DNA of 57,805 nt, from positions 1 to 57,805 of the forward strand of contig JAJKIR010000198.1 in assembly GCA_021154325.1 (NCBI GenBank). The letters run 5' to 3'. Within the stretch, counting starts at the first letter, position 1. Every line of letters begins with the position of its first letter. Below the pieces are notes generated by a model, which worked only from the letters and a program-made list of their open reading frames with translations, did no database searches and was not told the origin of the DNA. Both the position numbers and the translations under genes were made by a program. Below, in pieces: positions 36,745-46,000 of the stretch. Source of the DNA: Gemmatimonas sp. Its GTDB lineage: Bacteria; Gemmatimonadota; Gemmatimonadetes; Gemmatimonadales; Gemmatimonadaceae.

Positions 36745-37767
36745 TCAGTCGTCCTTCTGGCCGAAGAGGCCCATGTTCGATGAATGCCCCGGCGCGATCT
36801 TCTTCTCGGGGTAGATCCAGTGCACCGCCTGGTTCACCGCCGTGGCCGCCTCGCCGAACCCAGTCGCGATCAGCTTCAGCTTCCCGGGATAAGTCGTCAC
36901 GTCACCCGCGGCGTAGATCCCGGGACGGCCTGTCTCCATCTGGCTGTTCACGTGGATCTCGTCGTTCTGGATCGTTAGGCCCCACTCGCCGATCGCGCCC
37001 ATGTTGCTCACGAAACCCAGCATCGGCAGCACGACGTCCACCTCGAGCTCGCGCGTCGATTTGGCCTTGATGTCGCGAAGGACGACGTGCGAGAAGCGGT
37101 CGCCTCCATTGCGGCAGCTGATGTCGTGCAGCTCGTGGAAGGTGTAGAGCTCGGCCCGGCCAGCGTTCACCGCCGCCTGGAACTCCGCCACGGTCGCGCC
37201 GTGCGCGCGAAATCGGTCACTCCGATGCACGAGGGTCACTCGTGAGGCGCGACTGAGCAGCTGAGTTCCCCAATCGAACGCCGTATCGCCGCCGCCGATG
37301 ATGAGCACACGTCGATCGCGGAACTGTTCCGGGTCCGTAACGACATCGTAGATCCCGCGCCCGTACCAGGGCTCCGCGCACCGCTGCGGCAGTCGCCGCG
37401 GCGAGAACGCACCGATCCCGGCCGCGATGATGATCGACCGCGTCGGAAAGCGGTCGCGATCCGTGACGAGGACGAACTCCTTTCCGTCCTGCTCTAGGCC
37501 GACCACTCGCTGCGTGAGATGGATCGGCTGCTGGAATCGGCTCGCCTGCTCGACCAGCGATCGTACCAAGTCCTTGGCCAGTACCTGCGGGATGCCGGCG
37601 ACGTCGAAGATGTACTTCTCCGGATACAGCGCTGTCAGCTGTCCGCCGGCCTCCGGAAGCGCGTCGACGATCTGCGCCGACACCTCTCGCATACCGGCGT
37701 AGAACAAAGCGAAGAGTCCGGCGGGGCCGCCGCCAATGATCGTGATGTCCTTGATCTCCTGAAGCAT
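36745..37767 (-). CDS. Ferredoxin-NADP reductase-like flavoprotein (TrxR-type fold)
   Basis: 340 aa. The FAD-binding ITIIGGGPAGLFALFYAG opens the protein, LPEAGGQLTALYPEKYIFDVAG follows, an NAD(P) site VLIIGGGDTAFDWGTQL lies near residue 155, and GIYAAGDVTTYPGK near the C-terminus binds FAD. The CxxC redox pair of thioredoxin reductase is missing, which is the hallmark of the YumC/ferredoxin-NADP reductase group. It likely passes electrons between NADPH and ferredoxin or flavodoxin. It stands alone, convergent with the hydrolase. Confidence 0.92.
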   Translation of the reverse strand: MLQEIKDITIIGGGPAGLFALFYAGMREVSAQIVDALPEAGGQLTALYPEKYIFDVAGIPQVLAKDLVRSLVEQASRFQQPIHLTQRVVGLEQDGKEFVLVTDRDRFPTRSIIIAAGIGAFSPRRLPQRCAEPWYGRGIYDVVTDPEQFRDRRVLIIGGGDTAFDWGTQLLSRASRVTLVHRSDRFRAHGATVAEFQAAVNAGRAELYTFHELHDISCRNGGDRFSHVVLRDIKAKSTRELEVDVVLPMLGFVSNMGAIGEWGLTIQNDEIHVNSQMETGRPGIYAAGDVTTYPGKLKLIATGFGEAATAVNQAVHWIYPEKKIAPGHSSNMGLFGQKDD

Positions 37768-37800
37768 TGGCTAACGTTCGCCGCCTCGAGTAACGGATAC

Positions 37801-37948
37801 AAGCCGCTCGCTGTCGCTCGCAGATTATTGTCTCATTTGGAGTCGCTCGCGCTGCGCGCTCGCTCGCTGCGCTCGCAATTCTCATTTGGAGTCGCTCGCG
37901 CTGCGCGCTCGCTCCCGCTCCTCTCGCCACTCGCCACTCACCACTTGG
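37801..37948. repeat. Intergenic repeat with a 35-bp direct duplication
   Basis: Positions 37831-37865 and 37880-37914 are identical 35-base units. Each begins TCTCATTTGGAGTCGC and continues into GCTCGC-type words. They are followed by CTCGCCACTCGCCACT just before the kinase start. The same words in reverse order and orientation occur at 20936-21126. The spacer therefore holds a tandemly duplicated dispersed repeat and must also contain whatever promoter drives the kinase gene. Confidence 0.75.
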
Positions 37949-38983
37949 ATGATCGACCCGCATCACCTGCTCGACTATCACGGCACCTTCCGACTCGTCA
38001 ACAAAGTCGCCGAAGGCGGGATGGCGACGGTCTACGAGGCGCAGCAGCTCGGACCATCGGGATTCTCGAAGCGCATCGCGCTCAAGGTCATTCACCCGCA
38101 CTTCGCGCAGCGGCCGGAGTTCCTGCAGCTCTTCATCGACGAGGCGAAGCTCTCGGCGAACCTCATGCACGGCAACATCGTGCAGATCTATCAGCTCGGT
38201 GAGGTCGCGGGCGACTACTTCATCGCGATGGAGTTCATCCCCGGCCCAACGCTGCGCAGCATCATCGACCGCCATCGCGAAGTGGGCCGCGCAATGCCGC
38301 AGACACTCGCCGCGTACATCGCGAGCCGCGTCTGCCGCGCACTCGACTTCGCCCACAACTTCGTTGGACCAGACGGCAATCGCCTCGACATCGTGCACCG
38401 CGACGTTTCGCCCGGGAACGTGATGGCCACCTGGGATGGGCACATCAAGCTCGCCGACTTCGGCATCGCGAAAGCACGCACGTCGATCGATCCCGCCAGC
38501 GACGGCATTCGCATCGGCAAGAAGCACTACATGAGTCCTGAGCAGCTCACGGGTCTCGAGGTCGACGGCCGCAGCGACGTCTTCTCACTCGGACTGGTGC
38601 TCTACGAGCTGCTCGCCCTCGAGCGGCTGTTTCGCGAAGATGTCACCGCGCTCGCGCTGTCAGAAGTAGCAATTGCGCCTCTCCCCGCCCTGCGCGACCT
38701 CGTCACGAACCTCGACGAGGAGCTGGAGCGAATCATCCTCGCCGCACTCGAGCGCGATCCCGCGCGCCGGCCGACCGCTGCTGCGCTCGGCCAGGCGCTC
38801 GACCGCTGGGTAGTCGCTCAGCAAGAGGTGGCGACGCCGGACCGACTCGAGGCGCATCTCGCCAAGATCTTTCCGGCTTCGTATCAGCCGCCGACGGCCG
38901 AGGAGGAGGACACGGACTTCACGAATCTGAAGTCGGCGCTGAGTGTGAGCTTTGGGAAGAAGCGTTCGGGCACTCGAGGCTGA
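37949..38983 (+). CDS. Eukaryotic-type serine/threonine protein kinase (no sensor domain)
   Basis: 344 aa. The glycine-rich loop VAEGGMATVYEA, the VAIK-type lysine in IALKVIHPHF, the catalytic loop IVHRDVSPGNVMATWDG, the DFGIAKA metal motif and the MSPEQLTG P+1 region are all present, so the kinase should be active. The catalytic domain spans about residues 12-275. A soluble ~70-residue tail follows, with no membrane helix or PASTA repeats, so it is cytoplasmic. The start ATG at 37949 lies directly after the repeat element; a longer open frame into the repeat is ignored. Confidence 0.93.
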   Translation: MIDPHHLLDYHGTFRLVNKVAEGGMATVYEAQQLGPSGFSKRIALKVIHPHFAQRPEFLQLFIDEAKLSANLMHGNIVQIYQLGEVAGDYFIAMEFIPGPTLRSIIDRHREVGRAMPQTLAAYIASRVCRALDFAHNFVGPDGNRLDIVHRDVSPGNVMATWDGHIKLADFGIAKARTSIDPASDGIRIGKKHYMSPEQLTGLEVDGRSDVFSLGLVLYELLALERLFREDVTALALSEVAIAPLPALRDLVTNLDEELERIILAALERDPARRPTAAALGQALDRWVVAQQEVATPDRLEAHLAKIFPASYQPPTAEEEDTDFTNLKSALSVSFGKKRSGTRG

Positions 38984-38987
38984 TGAC

Positions 38988-39035
38988 GGTGAACGGTGAA
39001 CCGTGAACCGACCACCGTTCACCGTTCACCGACCC
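38988..39035. repeat. Palindromic spacer element built from GTGAACG words
   Basis: GGTGAACGGTGAACCGTG on the left is mirrored by CCGTTCACCGTTCACC on the right, leaving a few bases at the apex. It starts right after the kinase stop and could act as a terminator hairpin. The same GTGAACG/CGTTCAC words recur in a larger element at 56990-57090. Confidence 0.75.
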
Positions 39036-39085
39036 AGTCGATAGGTTGTCTGATAGTTTCTCGGCCTGTCACTCAGCACACTCCC

Positions 39086-39637
39086 GTGCGCATCTACACT
39101 CGAACCGGCGACGCCGGCGACACTGGGCTCTTCGGCGGCGGGCGCGTGCCGAAGAATCATCCGCGCGTCGAGGCCTATGGCGACGTCGATGAGCTGAATG
39201 CCGCGATCGGCTTCGCGCGCTCGATCGAACAGATGTCTCGTATCGACGAGGTGCTCGTACCGATTCAGAGAGACCTCTTCGCGATCGGCGCGCTGCTCGC
39301 CACACCTGATCGCGAAAAGATGCGCCAACATCTCGAAAAGGCCCGCGTCGACGAGGAGCGTGTCGGCCAGCTCGAGCGGGCGATCGACGACGGAGACCGC
39401 GAGCTCGAGCCGCTGCGGTCCTTCATCGTTCCGGGCGGCACCCCGAAAGCAGCCGCGCTGCATCTCGCGCGCACCGTCTGCCGTCGCGCCGAACGGCGTG
39501 TCGTCTCCCTCATCGACAGCGGAATCGACGAGATTCCCCAGGTGGTCGTGATCTATCTCAACAGGCTGTCCGATCTACTCTTCACCCTCGCCCGCGTCGC
39601 CAACCGCCGCGCTGGAGCCGGCGAAGTGACGTGGTGA
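39086..39637 (+). CDS. ATP:cob(I)alamin adenosyltransferase, PduO type
   Basis: 183 aa from GTG 39086. It adenosylates cob(I)alamin to make coenzyme B12. The N-terminal IYTRTGDAGDTGLFGGGRV binds ATP, VEAYGDVDELNAAIG follows, and the C-terminal CRRAERRVV..L and YLNRLSDLLFTLAR blocks complete the PduO/MMAB five-helix signature. Neither B12 biosynthesis genes nor a cobalamin riboswitch is seen here, so it probably serves B12 salvage. The start is set by family N-termini. Confidence 0.93.
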   Translation: MRIYTRTGDAGDTGLFGGGRVPKNHPRVEAYGDVDELNAAIGFARSIEQMSRIDEVLVPIQRDLFAIGALLATPDREKMRQHLEKARVDEERVGQLERAIDDGDRELEPLRSFIVPGGTPKAAALHLARTVCRRAERRVVSLIDSGIDEIPQVVVIYLNRLSDLLFTLARVANRRAGAGEVTW

Positions 39638-39687
39638 TTTCCGTCACATCGCCGTAACGCGAATCCTCGTATGACCGTCCGGTAGAC

Positions 39688-40773
39688 ATGGATCCGGTCG
39701 AGATCGAGCTGCCGACGTATCGCATCCTCATCGCCCGCGGCGCCCTCGCGGAGGTGGGCCGCGTGGCGTCGGCAACGACCCGCGCGCATCGCTACGCGCT
39801 CATCGCGGACAGCAACGTCGCGCCGCTCTACGCGGCACGGGTTCGCTCCGCGCTCGGCGAAGGACGGACGCGCCTGTACACGATTCCCGCCGGTGAGGAG
39901 AACAAGACGCGTGAGAGCTGGAGCGCGCTTACCGACTCCCTCCTCGGCGACGGCTTCGGCCGCGACTCGGCCATCGTCGCCCTCGGCGGGGGCGTGGTTG
40001 GCGATCTCGCCGGCTTCGTCGCCGCGACCTACATGCGCGGCATACCGTTCATCCAGCTGCCGACCACGTTGCTGGCGATGATCGACGCGTCCATCGGCGG
40101 CAAGACCGGGGTCGACACACCGTCGGGGAAGAATCTCGTCGGCGCCTTCCACGATCCGGCCGCAGTCATCGCCGACCCCGACGTGCTCCGCACGCTCGCC
40201 GCGGAGCACCTTCGCGCCGGATTGGCCGAAGCGATCAAGCACGGCGTCATCGCCGACGCGGCGCACTTCGACGAGGTCGTCGGTGTAGCCCCGGAGATCG
40301 TGAGCGGCAGTCGTGCCGCCGCGGCCGCGCTGGAGCGGATCGTGGTTCGTAGCGTCGCCATCAAGGCGGACGTCGTCAGGCGCGACCACCGCGAAGGCGG
40401 GGTTCGCAAGACGCTCAACTTCGGTCACACCATCGGCCACGCGATCGAGCTCCGCAGCGACTATCGGATGCTGCATGGCGAAGCAGTAGCGGTCGGAATG
40501 GTCATCGAGAGCCGGGTCGCCGAGCGGCTGGGCGTTGCAGAGCCGGGCACCAGCGATCGAGTGCGCGCGGCGGTGGAGCGCACGGGACTGCCGGCTGCCC
40601 GCCCCGCCAACCAGTCTCCCGACGACATCCTCTCCGCGACGCGCGGCGATAAGAAGTCGCGAGGCGGAGTCGTGGAGTACGCGCTCCCCGCCCGCATCGG
40701 CGAGATGGCGGGCGGCGATCGTGGTTGGGGGGTCGCCGTGTCGGACGAGATCGTGCTGGAGGCGCTCCAGTGA
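39688..40773 (+). CDS. aroB: 3-dehydroquinate synthase
   Basis: Second enzyme of the shikimate pathway, converting DAHP to 3-dehydroquinate with NAD and a metal. 361 aa, normal length. Signatures: IPAGEENKT, VALGGGVVGDLAGFVAATYMRGIPFIQLPTTLLAMIDASIGGKTGVD (NAD and substrate site, described here in parts), GLAEAIKHG with metal-binding Glu, and NFGHTIGHAIE and LHGEAVAVGM with metal-binding His. The stop overlaps the 3D-domain gene's GTG by 4 nt. Confidence 0.97.
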   Translation: MDPVEIELPTYRILIARGALAEVGRVASATTRAHRYALIADSNVAPLYAARVRSALGEGRTRLYTIPAGEENKTRESWSALTDSLLGDGFGRDSAIVALGGGVVGDLAGFVAATYMRGIPFIQLPTTLLAMIDASIGGKTGVDTPSGKNLVGAFHDPAAVIADPDVLRTLAAEHLRAGLAEAIKHGVIADAAHFDEVVGVAPEIVSGSRAAAAALERIVVRSVAIKADVVRRDHREGGVRKTLNFGHTIGHAIELRSDYRMLHGEAVAVGMVIESRVAERLGVAEPGTSDRVRAAVERTGLPAARPANQSPDDILSATRGDKKSRGGVVEYALPARIGEMAGGDRGWGVAVSDEIVLEALQ

Positions 40774-41363
40774 GCGGCCACCTGCGCCGCCGCCCGGGAA
40801 CGCGCTCCTCGTTAGGCGCGCTCTGCGCTGGTCTTGGCGCGGCGACCATCGCGCTCGGCGTCGTGCTCGCCTTCGGTGTTCGCGAGGAGCAGCGCGTGGC
40901 GGCGCGGGCCAAGGTGAACGCGGCGGCCGCAGCGGCCGAGCCACCGCGACACCCGGCACCTATGGCGCCGATTCAGATGGAAGGGGTGGTCGTCCGCGCG
41001 GCGACGAAGGATTGGAGCAGGAAGCTGCATCGTCGGCCGCTCAAAGCGGGTGAGCCGGTTCCGGTGCTTGTCACCGCGTATTGCCTGAGTGGAACGACAC
41101 GGCGTGGTCGCTACGTACGACCGGGCATCGTTGCGGCCGATCGAAAGCTCTTCCCACTCTCGCGATATATCGAGCTGTATGCTGGCGAGAAGTATCTCGG
41201 GCGGTTCCTGATCGACGATACCGGCTCGATGATCCGCGGGGCGCATATCGACGTCTGGGTGCCGACCTGCCGCGAGGCGAAGATCTTCGGCCGCCAGCAC
41301 GGTACGGCGATGCTGCTTCCGCGGCCCGAGATACAGGTCGTGCAGGCCGGCAGCTCGAAGTAG
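40770..41363 (+). CDS. Secreted or anchored 3D (Asp-Asp-Asp) domain protein
   Basis: 197 aa from GTG 40770. A basic N-terminus and one hydrophobic helix (about residues 16-36) look like a signal anchor. The C-terminal domain from about residue 95 has VTAYCLSG, IVAADRKLFPL, FLIDDTGSMIRGAHIDVWVPT and EAKIFGRQ, the three-aspartate double-psi barrel found in lytic transglycosylase-type proteins such as MltA and YocH. It probably acts on or binds peptidoglycan. It is translationally coupled to aroB, an unusual pairing. Confidence 0.85.
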   Translation: MSGHLRRRPGTRSSLGALCAGLGAATIALGVVLAFGVREEQRVAARAKVNAAAAAAEPPRHPAPMAPIQMEGVVVRAATKDWSRKLHRRPLKAGEPVPVLVTAYCLSGTTRRGRYVRPGIVAADRKLFPLSRYIELYAGEKYLGRFLIDDTGSMIRGAHIDVWVPTCREAKIFGRQHGTAMLLPRPEIQVVQAGSSK

Positions 41364-41462
41364 AAACTTGGTCGGCCGCGCCGCGCTCGCGTGGCGATAG
41401 GGGCGCTGGAGATGGCCCGACTTCTGCCGCAGTTGAGGCGAACCTAACAAGGCACCAGCACC

Positions 41463-41669
41463 ATGTCCTCGTTCGCGACGTACCTCATCGGATTCATCAT
41501 CCTGACCGTCGGGCTCGCGTTTGGCGCCTATCTGCTGAACGTCCCCCAGACGTGGATCATCGTCGGCATCATCATCTTGCTGGGAATCGGCGTCCTGATG
41601 GCGACGAGTCGAACGAGGCCGCGCGACCCGCCGCCTCCGGGATCGGGGCCGCAGCCGCCGGCAGGGTGA
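41463..41669 (+). CDS. Tiny two-helix membrane protein
   Basis: 68 aa with two hydrophobic helices (about residues 5-24 and 29-47) and a Pro-rich cytoplasmic or periplasmic tail (RPRDPPPPGSGPQPPAG). It matches no family I can name. Start ATG 41463 has only a weak AAGG upstream. The composition is typical of real small membrane proteins, and it lies between the 3D-domain gene and a clear hairpin terminator. Confidence 0.6.
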   Translation: MSSFATYLIGFIILTVGLAFGAYLLNVPQTWIIVGIIILLGIGVLMATSRTRPRDPPPPGSGPQPPAG

Positions 41670-41708
41670 TGCTGTGGTTGATGCCTAATTGGTGATTAGT
41701 GAATTCTG

Positions 41709-41738
41709 AGAGGCCGGCAGTCTTTTTTGCCGGCCTCT
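41709..41738. terminator. Hairpin with T-rich loop (probable terminator)
   Basis: AGAGGCCGGCA at 41709-41719 pairs perfectly with TGCCGGCCTCT at 41728-41738; the loop GTCTTTTT carries the T-run inside rather than after the stem. It sits inside a larger word-palindrome. It probably ends the aroB/3D/small-membrane transcript, though the T placement is atypical for an intrinsic terminator. Confidence 0.55.
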
Positions 41739-41901
41739 GCCGTATCCGGCACCAACCATCATCGGCCATCACCAACGACTCAGCACCAATCGCCAATCAC
41801 AAATCGCCGACGTAACCCTTAACCGCAGGCCTAACCAGCGGATACCTCCTAACGATGGTGATTCGCGGCGACCCTCGCGTGCGGAAGCTCACAATTCAGT
41901 A

Positions 41902-41930
41902 TTGACGCTTCGGGGCCCTGCCATTACCCT
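41902..41930 (+). promoter_or_regulatory. Candidate promoter for the sigma factor gene
   Basis: TTGACG at 41902-41907 and TACCCT at 41925-41930 are 17 bases apart, about 107 bases before the start codon. The -35 is good and the -10 weak. The call is visual only. Confidence 0.35.
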
Positions 41931-42036
41931 AGCCGCCCCTGAACCCCTGCCTACCACACGCGAGCCATCGCCGCGATGGGCGCCGCTGCCCAGCCGATGG
42001 TGCTCGCTCCACCTTACCCCTTGGTGAGGAGCGTGT

Positions 42037-42930
42037 ATGGAGCAAGTGACGGAGACCAGGTCTACCAGAGGGTATTTCCGTTCGTCACCCTCGACCGCGT
42101 TTGACCAGTACCTCCAGGACATCCAGAAGCTTCCCTTAATCGACGAACCTGAAGAAGAGCGACGCCTCGCCCGACGCGCCCAAAAGGGCGATGAGAAGGC
42201 CGCCGAACGACTGGTTACCGCGAACCTGCGCTTCGTCATCTCCTACGTGAAGAAGTACCAGGGTCACGGGCTCGATCTCTCCGAGCTCGTCGCCATTGGC
42301 AACGAGGGGCTTCTCAAAGCGGTACGCAAATTCGATCCGGACCAGGGAGTAAAGTTCATCTCCTACGCGGTCTGGTGGGTGCGACAGGCAGTTCTCAAAG
42401 CACTCGCGGAGCAGACCCGATCGGTCCGCATCCCGCTCAATCAGAATTCGCAGCTCATTCGTCTCGCCCGCGCCGAGACCATTCTTGCCCAGGTTCTCAA
42501 GCGCGACCCCACCGAAGAAGAGATCAGTAAGGTCCTCGAAGACACGCCCGAGAATGTCCGGGCGGCGAAGCAGATGTCGGCGACCGAAGTCTCTCTCGAC
42601 GCTCCCATCGATCGTTCGGATCGCGAAGCCTCGACCCTCGGCGAACGGTTCGCCGGTGTTGATGGCGCGGAGATCGAGGAAGTCTGCGACTACAAACTGA
42701 TGCGCGAGTTCATCGATCGCGTGTTCCGGAAGTACTTGTCGCCGCGCGAGCGAAAGATCCTCTACCTCTACTACGGGCTGGAAGAGGGTTCAGAGGCGAT
42801 GACGCTCGAGAAGATCGGAGCCCTCATGGGCGTCACTCGCGAGCGGATCCGACAGATCCGGGAGCGCGCCTTCGAGAAGCTCCGCGAGTCGCCAGACGGT
42901 AGGGCCCTCTGCGGATTCTGGGCAGCGTAA
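42037..42930 (+). CDS. Group 1/2 sigma-70 family RNA polymerase sigma factor
   Basis: 297 aa. Region 1.2 begins FDQYLQDIQKLPLI. Region 2 has NLRFVISYVKKYQGHGLDLSELVAIGNEG and the -10-binding FISYAVWWVRQAV. Region 3 follows IPLNQNSQLIRLA, and region 4 ends with the -35-binding helix-turn-helix IGALMGVTRERIRQIRERAF. The long acidic N-terminal region 1.1 is missing, so this is a compact primary or alternative principal sigma factor; I cannot exclude that it is the housekeeping one in this lineage. ATG 42037 is preceded by a strong GTGAGGAG. A clean terminator follows. Confidence 0.95.
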   Translation: MEQVTETRSTRGYFRSSPSTAFDQYLQDIQKLPLIDEPEEERRLARRAQKGDEKAAERLVTANLRFVISYVKKYQGHGLDLSELVAIGNEGLLKAVRKFDPDQGVKFISYAVWWVRQAVLKALAEQTRSVRIPLNQNSQLIRLARAETILAQVLKRDPTEEEISKVLEDTPENVRAAKQMSATEVSLDAPIDRSDREASTLGERFAGVDGAEIEEVCDYKLMREFIDRVFRKYLSPRERKILYLYYGLEEGSEAMTLEKIGALMGVTRERIRQIRERAFEKLRESPDGRALCGFWAA

Positions 42931-42960
42931 GCGTTTCTTAGCGGCAAACCGCACGACAAT

Positions 42961-42983
42961 GGGGACCTTCGGGTCCCCTTTTT
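42961..42983 (+). terminator. Intrinsic terminator after the sigma factor gene
   Basis: GGGGACC and GGTCCCC form a 7-bp stem closed by a TTCG tetraloop, followed by five T. It starts 30 nt after the stop codon. This is a textbook factor-independent terminator. Confidence 0.9.
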
Positions 42984-43022
42984 CGTCTGTGCCGGTAACT
43001 GCCCTATCATTCGCTTCTCTCC

Positions 43023-46000
43023 ATGCCGCACCGCACTCCCGTCTTCATCGATCGCTCGGGCCGTCGCTGGCAGCGCGTTCGCCGCGCCGCGGTGCTGCTC
43101 GGGATCGTCACGACGGTCATTGGCCTCACGCTCGGCCTGAGCCTCCTCTTCGCGCCGAGCATCCCCGAGCTGCACCCGCAGTCGTTGACGCGAAAGCCGA
43201 TCGTCAGGCTCTCGGAGCGCGCCCGCCTTCTTGCGCGGCGGCGCTTCCAGCAGGCGCTCGCGACGACCAAACGGGTACCCCCTTCCCGGCGCGTCAGCCT
43301 CATGCCCTCGATCCCGGCCAACGGCGAGAAGCGCGCACCGGCTGGCGTGCCGCTCGTCGGCGGCTTCTACGTGAACTGGGACGACAACTCGTACGCTTCG
43401 CTTGCGGCGAATCTCAAGCAGCTCGATCTGGTCGTCCTCGAGTGGGCGTTCGTCGCCCGCGGTGGTGATTCGCTCCGGCTCGATGTCGTGAATGGAAAGC
43501 GGGCGATGGCGCGGGTTCTCCAGGAGCCTGTCGAAAAGCGGCCCCACCTGCTGCTGATGGTGAGTAACTTCGATTCGAAGAATCAGGATTTCGGGACGCC
43601 CGATCTCCGCGCTCTCCTCACGCGGCCCGCGGCCCGTGCGCGAGCGATCGCGCAGCTCGCCCAGGTCGTTCAGGCGAACGGTCTCGCCGGTGTGCTCGTG
43701 GACTTCGAAGCGGCGGAGAACTTCCCGCACCTTCACGAGCTCTCGATGCGCTTCACGCGCGAGCTTGGGGAGGCGCTGCACCCGGCTGGCAAGAGCGTCG
43801 CGTACGCAACCCCGGCCTGGGCGGACGCTGCCGAGCTGCGCGAGATCAGCGGCACCGTCGACCAGCTCTTCGCGATGCTCTTCGATGAGCACTACAGCGG
43901 CGGCGAGCCCGGTCCTATCGCGAGCCAGCAGTTCTACGCCGAGCGAGCACGCGCCATCGCCGCCGTGGTGCCGCGTGAGAAGCTGGTGCTCATGATCGGC
44001 GCGTACGGCTATGACTGGAACGATCGCGACGGACCGATAAAGGCCGTTGAGGCGACGTTTCAGGACGTGATGCGGGACGTGCGTGACAGCGGCGCCGTGG
44101 TGCACATGGATCGCGCTTCGCTCAACGCCGTCGGGACGTTCCAGAGCCGCGACTCGACCGATCACGAGATCTGGTTTCTCGATGCCGTCTCGGCGTACAA
44201 CCAGCTCCGCGTCGCCCAATCGTTAGGCGTGGCCGGCGTCGCCTTCTGGCGGCTCGGCTCGGAGGATCCAACCGTCTGGCGGGTGCTCGATGAGGATGGG
44301 CGCCTGCAGCCGCCCGAGCGCCTGACCGAGGTGCTTCCCGGCTACGATCCGGAGATCGAAGGCGTCGGTGAGATCCTGCGAATTCGGGCGCAGCCCGTGA
44401 CTGGAGCCCGGAGCATTCGCGTCGACTCGGCGACGGGTCTCGTCGTCGACGAGCGGTACACGAGCATTCCCACGCCGTTCATCGTCCAGCGCTTCGGCGC
44501 TCAGGAGATCCACCCGCACTGGGTTGCGCTCACCTTCGACGACGGGCCCGACGCCAACTGGACTGGCCCGATCCTCGACACGCTCGCCTCGCGCGGCGTC
44601 AAGGCAACCTTCTTCGTCATCGGCCAAAACGCGGACTCGCACGTGCCGCTGCTGAGGCGCATCTACCGCGAAGGCCATGAGATCGGCAACCACACCTATT
44701 CGCATCCGAATCTCGGTCTCACGGGGCGCAAGCGCACGGAGGTCGAGCTCGACGCGAACGAGCGCCTCATCGAAGCGATGCTCGATCACCGGACCGCGCT
44801 CTTCCGGCCACCGTACTTCGGTGACGCCGAGCCGACAACGCTTAACGAGCTCGTGCCGGTGTGGCTCGCGACGCAGCGCAACTATCTCACGATCGGCCTG
44901 CACGTCGACTCGGAAGACTGGCAGGACCCGCCGCCGGACTCCGTAGTGAAGAACGTGCTCGACTCCCGTCCCGAGCATCCGGACGAGCGGGGCGAGTGCG
45001 CGGACTCGCTGGCGCGGGGCCAGCCGACGACCGCCTGCAACATCGTGCTGCTGCACGACGGCGGGGGCAACCGAAGCAACACTCTCGCCGCGCTCGGCCC
45101 ACTCATCGATTCGCTGCGGGCGCGCGGCGACACGCTCGTCCTCGTGTCGCAGCTCGCGGGGTTGTCCCGGGACCAGGCGATGCCACCGTTAGGCCCGCGC
45201 GCCGGCATGGAGCGCCTGCTGCTCATCGGCGGCTTCGGCCTCCTCGGAATCGTGGAGTGGCTGCTCTTCTGGATCTTCACGATCGCCGTCGTCCTCGGCG
45301 TCGCTCGGCTGGTCGTGATCGGCACGCTCGCGCTCATTCAACGGTTGAAGGGCCATCAGGATCGTTCGCTGCCCACCACCTTCGCGCCGGGCGTCAGCAT
45401 CATCGTGCCGGCGTACAACGAGGAGAAAGTGATCAGCCAGACGATCGACAGCCTGCTCGCCCAGCTGTACGCGGGGCCGCTGGAGATCATCGTCGTGGAC
45501 GACGGCTCGCGAGATGGCACGTATCAGCAGGCGCGCGCCACCCATGGCGACGAGTCCCGAGTGCGCATCTTCGCGAAGCCGAACGGAGGCAAGGCGAGCG
45601 CGTTGAATTTCGGCATCGCGCACGCCCAGCATGAGATCATCGTCGCGCTCGACGCCGACACACTCTTCGCCCGCGACACGGTGGCCGAGCTGGTGCAGCC
45701 ATTGACCGACGCGCGCGTAGCGGCGGTGGCGGGCAACGCGAAGGTTGGCAATCGCATCAATCTCGTCACCCGCTGGCAGGCGCTGGAGTATGTCACGAGC
45801 CAGAACCTCGACCGCCGCGCGTTCTCGCTGCTCGATTGCATAACGGTGGTGCCAGGTGCCGTCGGCGCCTGGCGACGCTCGGTGATCCACCAGGTCGGCG
45901 GGTTTCGCGAGGATACGCTCGCGGAGGACCAGGACCTCACCCTCGCCGTTCGCCGCGCCGGTTACTCGGTCGCGTACGCGGACGGCGCGATCGCGCTCAC

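Larger units (their letters stand above)
41670..42036. other. Intergenic region upstream of the sigma factor gene
   Basis: These 367 bases contain, in order, a word-palindrome element (about 41678-41815: GGTGATTAG-type words on the left, complements such as CCAATCGCCAATCAC on the right) that encloses a strong hairpin. Then comes a stretch with two near-copies of the octamer (GCCTAACC near 41829, TCCTAACG near 41847), a candidate promoter at 41902-41930, and a GTGAGGAG Shine-Dalgarno just before the sigma factor ATG. No open frame here looks coding. Confidence 0.6.

Noticed and set aside
37831..37914. Direct repeats as a possible CRISPR array
   Set aside because: Only two units with a 14-base gap, no uniform spacers and no cas genes; fits the dispersed spacer-repeat family.
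42771..44219. 482-aa minus-strand open frame across the sigma factor end and the GH18 fusion
   Set aside because: It runs through an intrinsic terminator and two real genes; no domain.
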